From: Desulfonatronum sp.
Lineage (GTDB): Bacteria > Desulfobacterota > Desulfovibrionia > Desulfovibrionales > Desulfonatronaceae
Length of the DNA: 8,974 nt
Assembly (NCBI GenBank): GCA_007127655.1
Contig: SKYX01000120.1
Location: 1 to 8,974 of the forward strand
Direction of reading: 5' to 3'
Of the stretch, positions 8,656 to 8,974 are shown in pieces. How positions within the stretch are numbered: the stretch's first letter is position 1; each line of letters opens with the position of its first letter. Below the pieces are notes generated by a model. It saw only the letters and a list, made by a program, of their open reading frames with translations, was not told where the DNA came from and did no database searches. Position numbers and translations under genes: made by a program.

Positions 8656-8974
8656 CCATCGCCGTTGCGGTCAGCGGAGGTCGGGACAGCCTGATGGCCC
8701 TGGCCCTGCTCCGGCGGCAGGAGCGCGACCTTGTCGCGGTCCACGCCCAGTTGGCCGATGCGACCCCGCCCGAGGTCCTGGATGGCCTGCGGGAGAACTG
8801 CCACGCCCTGGATGTCCCGCTCCACGTCGTGGACCTGCGCTCCCGGTTTGAGGAACTGGTGGTCGCGCCTTATATCCAGAGCTACCTGGAGGGCCGCACG
8901 CCCAATCCCTGCGCTTGGTGCAACGCCCGGATCAAGTTCGGCCTGCTCCTGGACGCGGTACGCGAACAGGGGGC
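8652..8974 (+). CDS. mnmA: tRNA-specific 2-thiouridylase MnmA, 3'-truncated by window edge
   Basis: MnmA activates U34 of tRNA-Glu, -Gln and -Lys by adenylation and inserts sulfur to give 2-thiouridine. The frame is open from GTG 8652 to the window end (107 codons visible). The product starts [20 protein letters not shown], a PP-loop ATPase motif near residues 7-13, and contains [14 protein letters not shown] (about 78-91) followed by ARIKFG, the hallmark MnmA segment. Two details differ from E. coli MnmA. The P-loop reads SGGRDS rather than SGGVDS, and the motif is CxxC (Cys87, Cys90) where E. coli has DxxC. The segment between P-loop and TPNP motif is also shorter than in E. coli. The GTG overlaps the gatA stop as GTGA and has no clear Shine-Dalgarno, suggesting translational coupling. 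No other start gives the family N-terminus. Confidence 0.9.
   Translation, partial: MTIAVAVSGGRDSLMALALLRRQERDLVAVHAQLADATPPEVLDGLRENCHALDVPLHVVDLRSRFEELVVAPYIQSYLEGRTPNPCAWCNARIKFGLLLDAVREQG

Overview
The window is 8,974 bases of GC-rich bacterial chromosome carrying core genes, all on the + strand. Gene content and order (rfbD-like gene, hrcA-grpE-dnaK, a periplasmic-binding-fold lipoprotein, gatC-gatA-mnmA) and protein style suggest a sulfate-reducing deltaproteobacterium (Desulfobacterota, order Desulfovibrionales). A genus such as Desulfonatronum is only a guess. The predicted outer-membrane lipoprotein and the Gram-negative-type DnaK agree with a diderm.

Layout. Positions 1-606 hold the 3' two thirds of an RmlD/RfbD-type dTDP-4-dehydrorhamnose reductase that runs in from the left edge. 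Positions 607-887 are non-coding. They contain a degenerate GAAATC hexamer array that is also the left arm of a 22-base imperfect inverted repeat, then a promoter with a perfect TTGACA -35 box, then a CIRCE operator over the expected transcription start. Positions 888-4578 are the heat-shock operon hrcA-grpE-dnaK, closed by a strong intrinsic terminator at 4642-4679. There is no dnaJ here. Positions 4752-6722 encode a 656-residue lipoprotein with a helical, TPR-like N-terminal half and a type I periplasmic-binding (LpoA/LppC or amino-acid-binding-protein-like) C-terminal half. Positions 6811-8974 hold gatC, gatA and the 5' part of mnmA, which overlaps the gatA stop codon by four bases.

How the genes work together. 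HrcA should repress its own operon through CIRCE. GrpE is the nucleotide exchange factor for DnaK, so repressor, exchange factor and chaperone are co-expressed and set off by the terminator. GatC and GatA are two of the three subunits of the tRNA-dependent amidotransferase; gatB is not in the window. MnmA thiolates the wobble uridine of tRNA-Gln, -Glu and -Lys, so the gatCA-mnmA group joins making Gln-tRNA-Gln to modifying the same tRNA.

I see no new defence, mobile or biosynthetic system. The items most worth a second look are the CxxC motif and altered P-loop in the compact MnmA N-terminus, the cysteine cluster in GrpE, the hexamer/inverted-repeat element upstream of hrcA, and the two-part lipoprotein between the heat-shock and translation genes.
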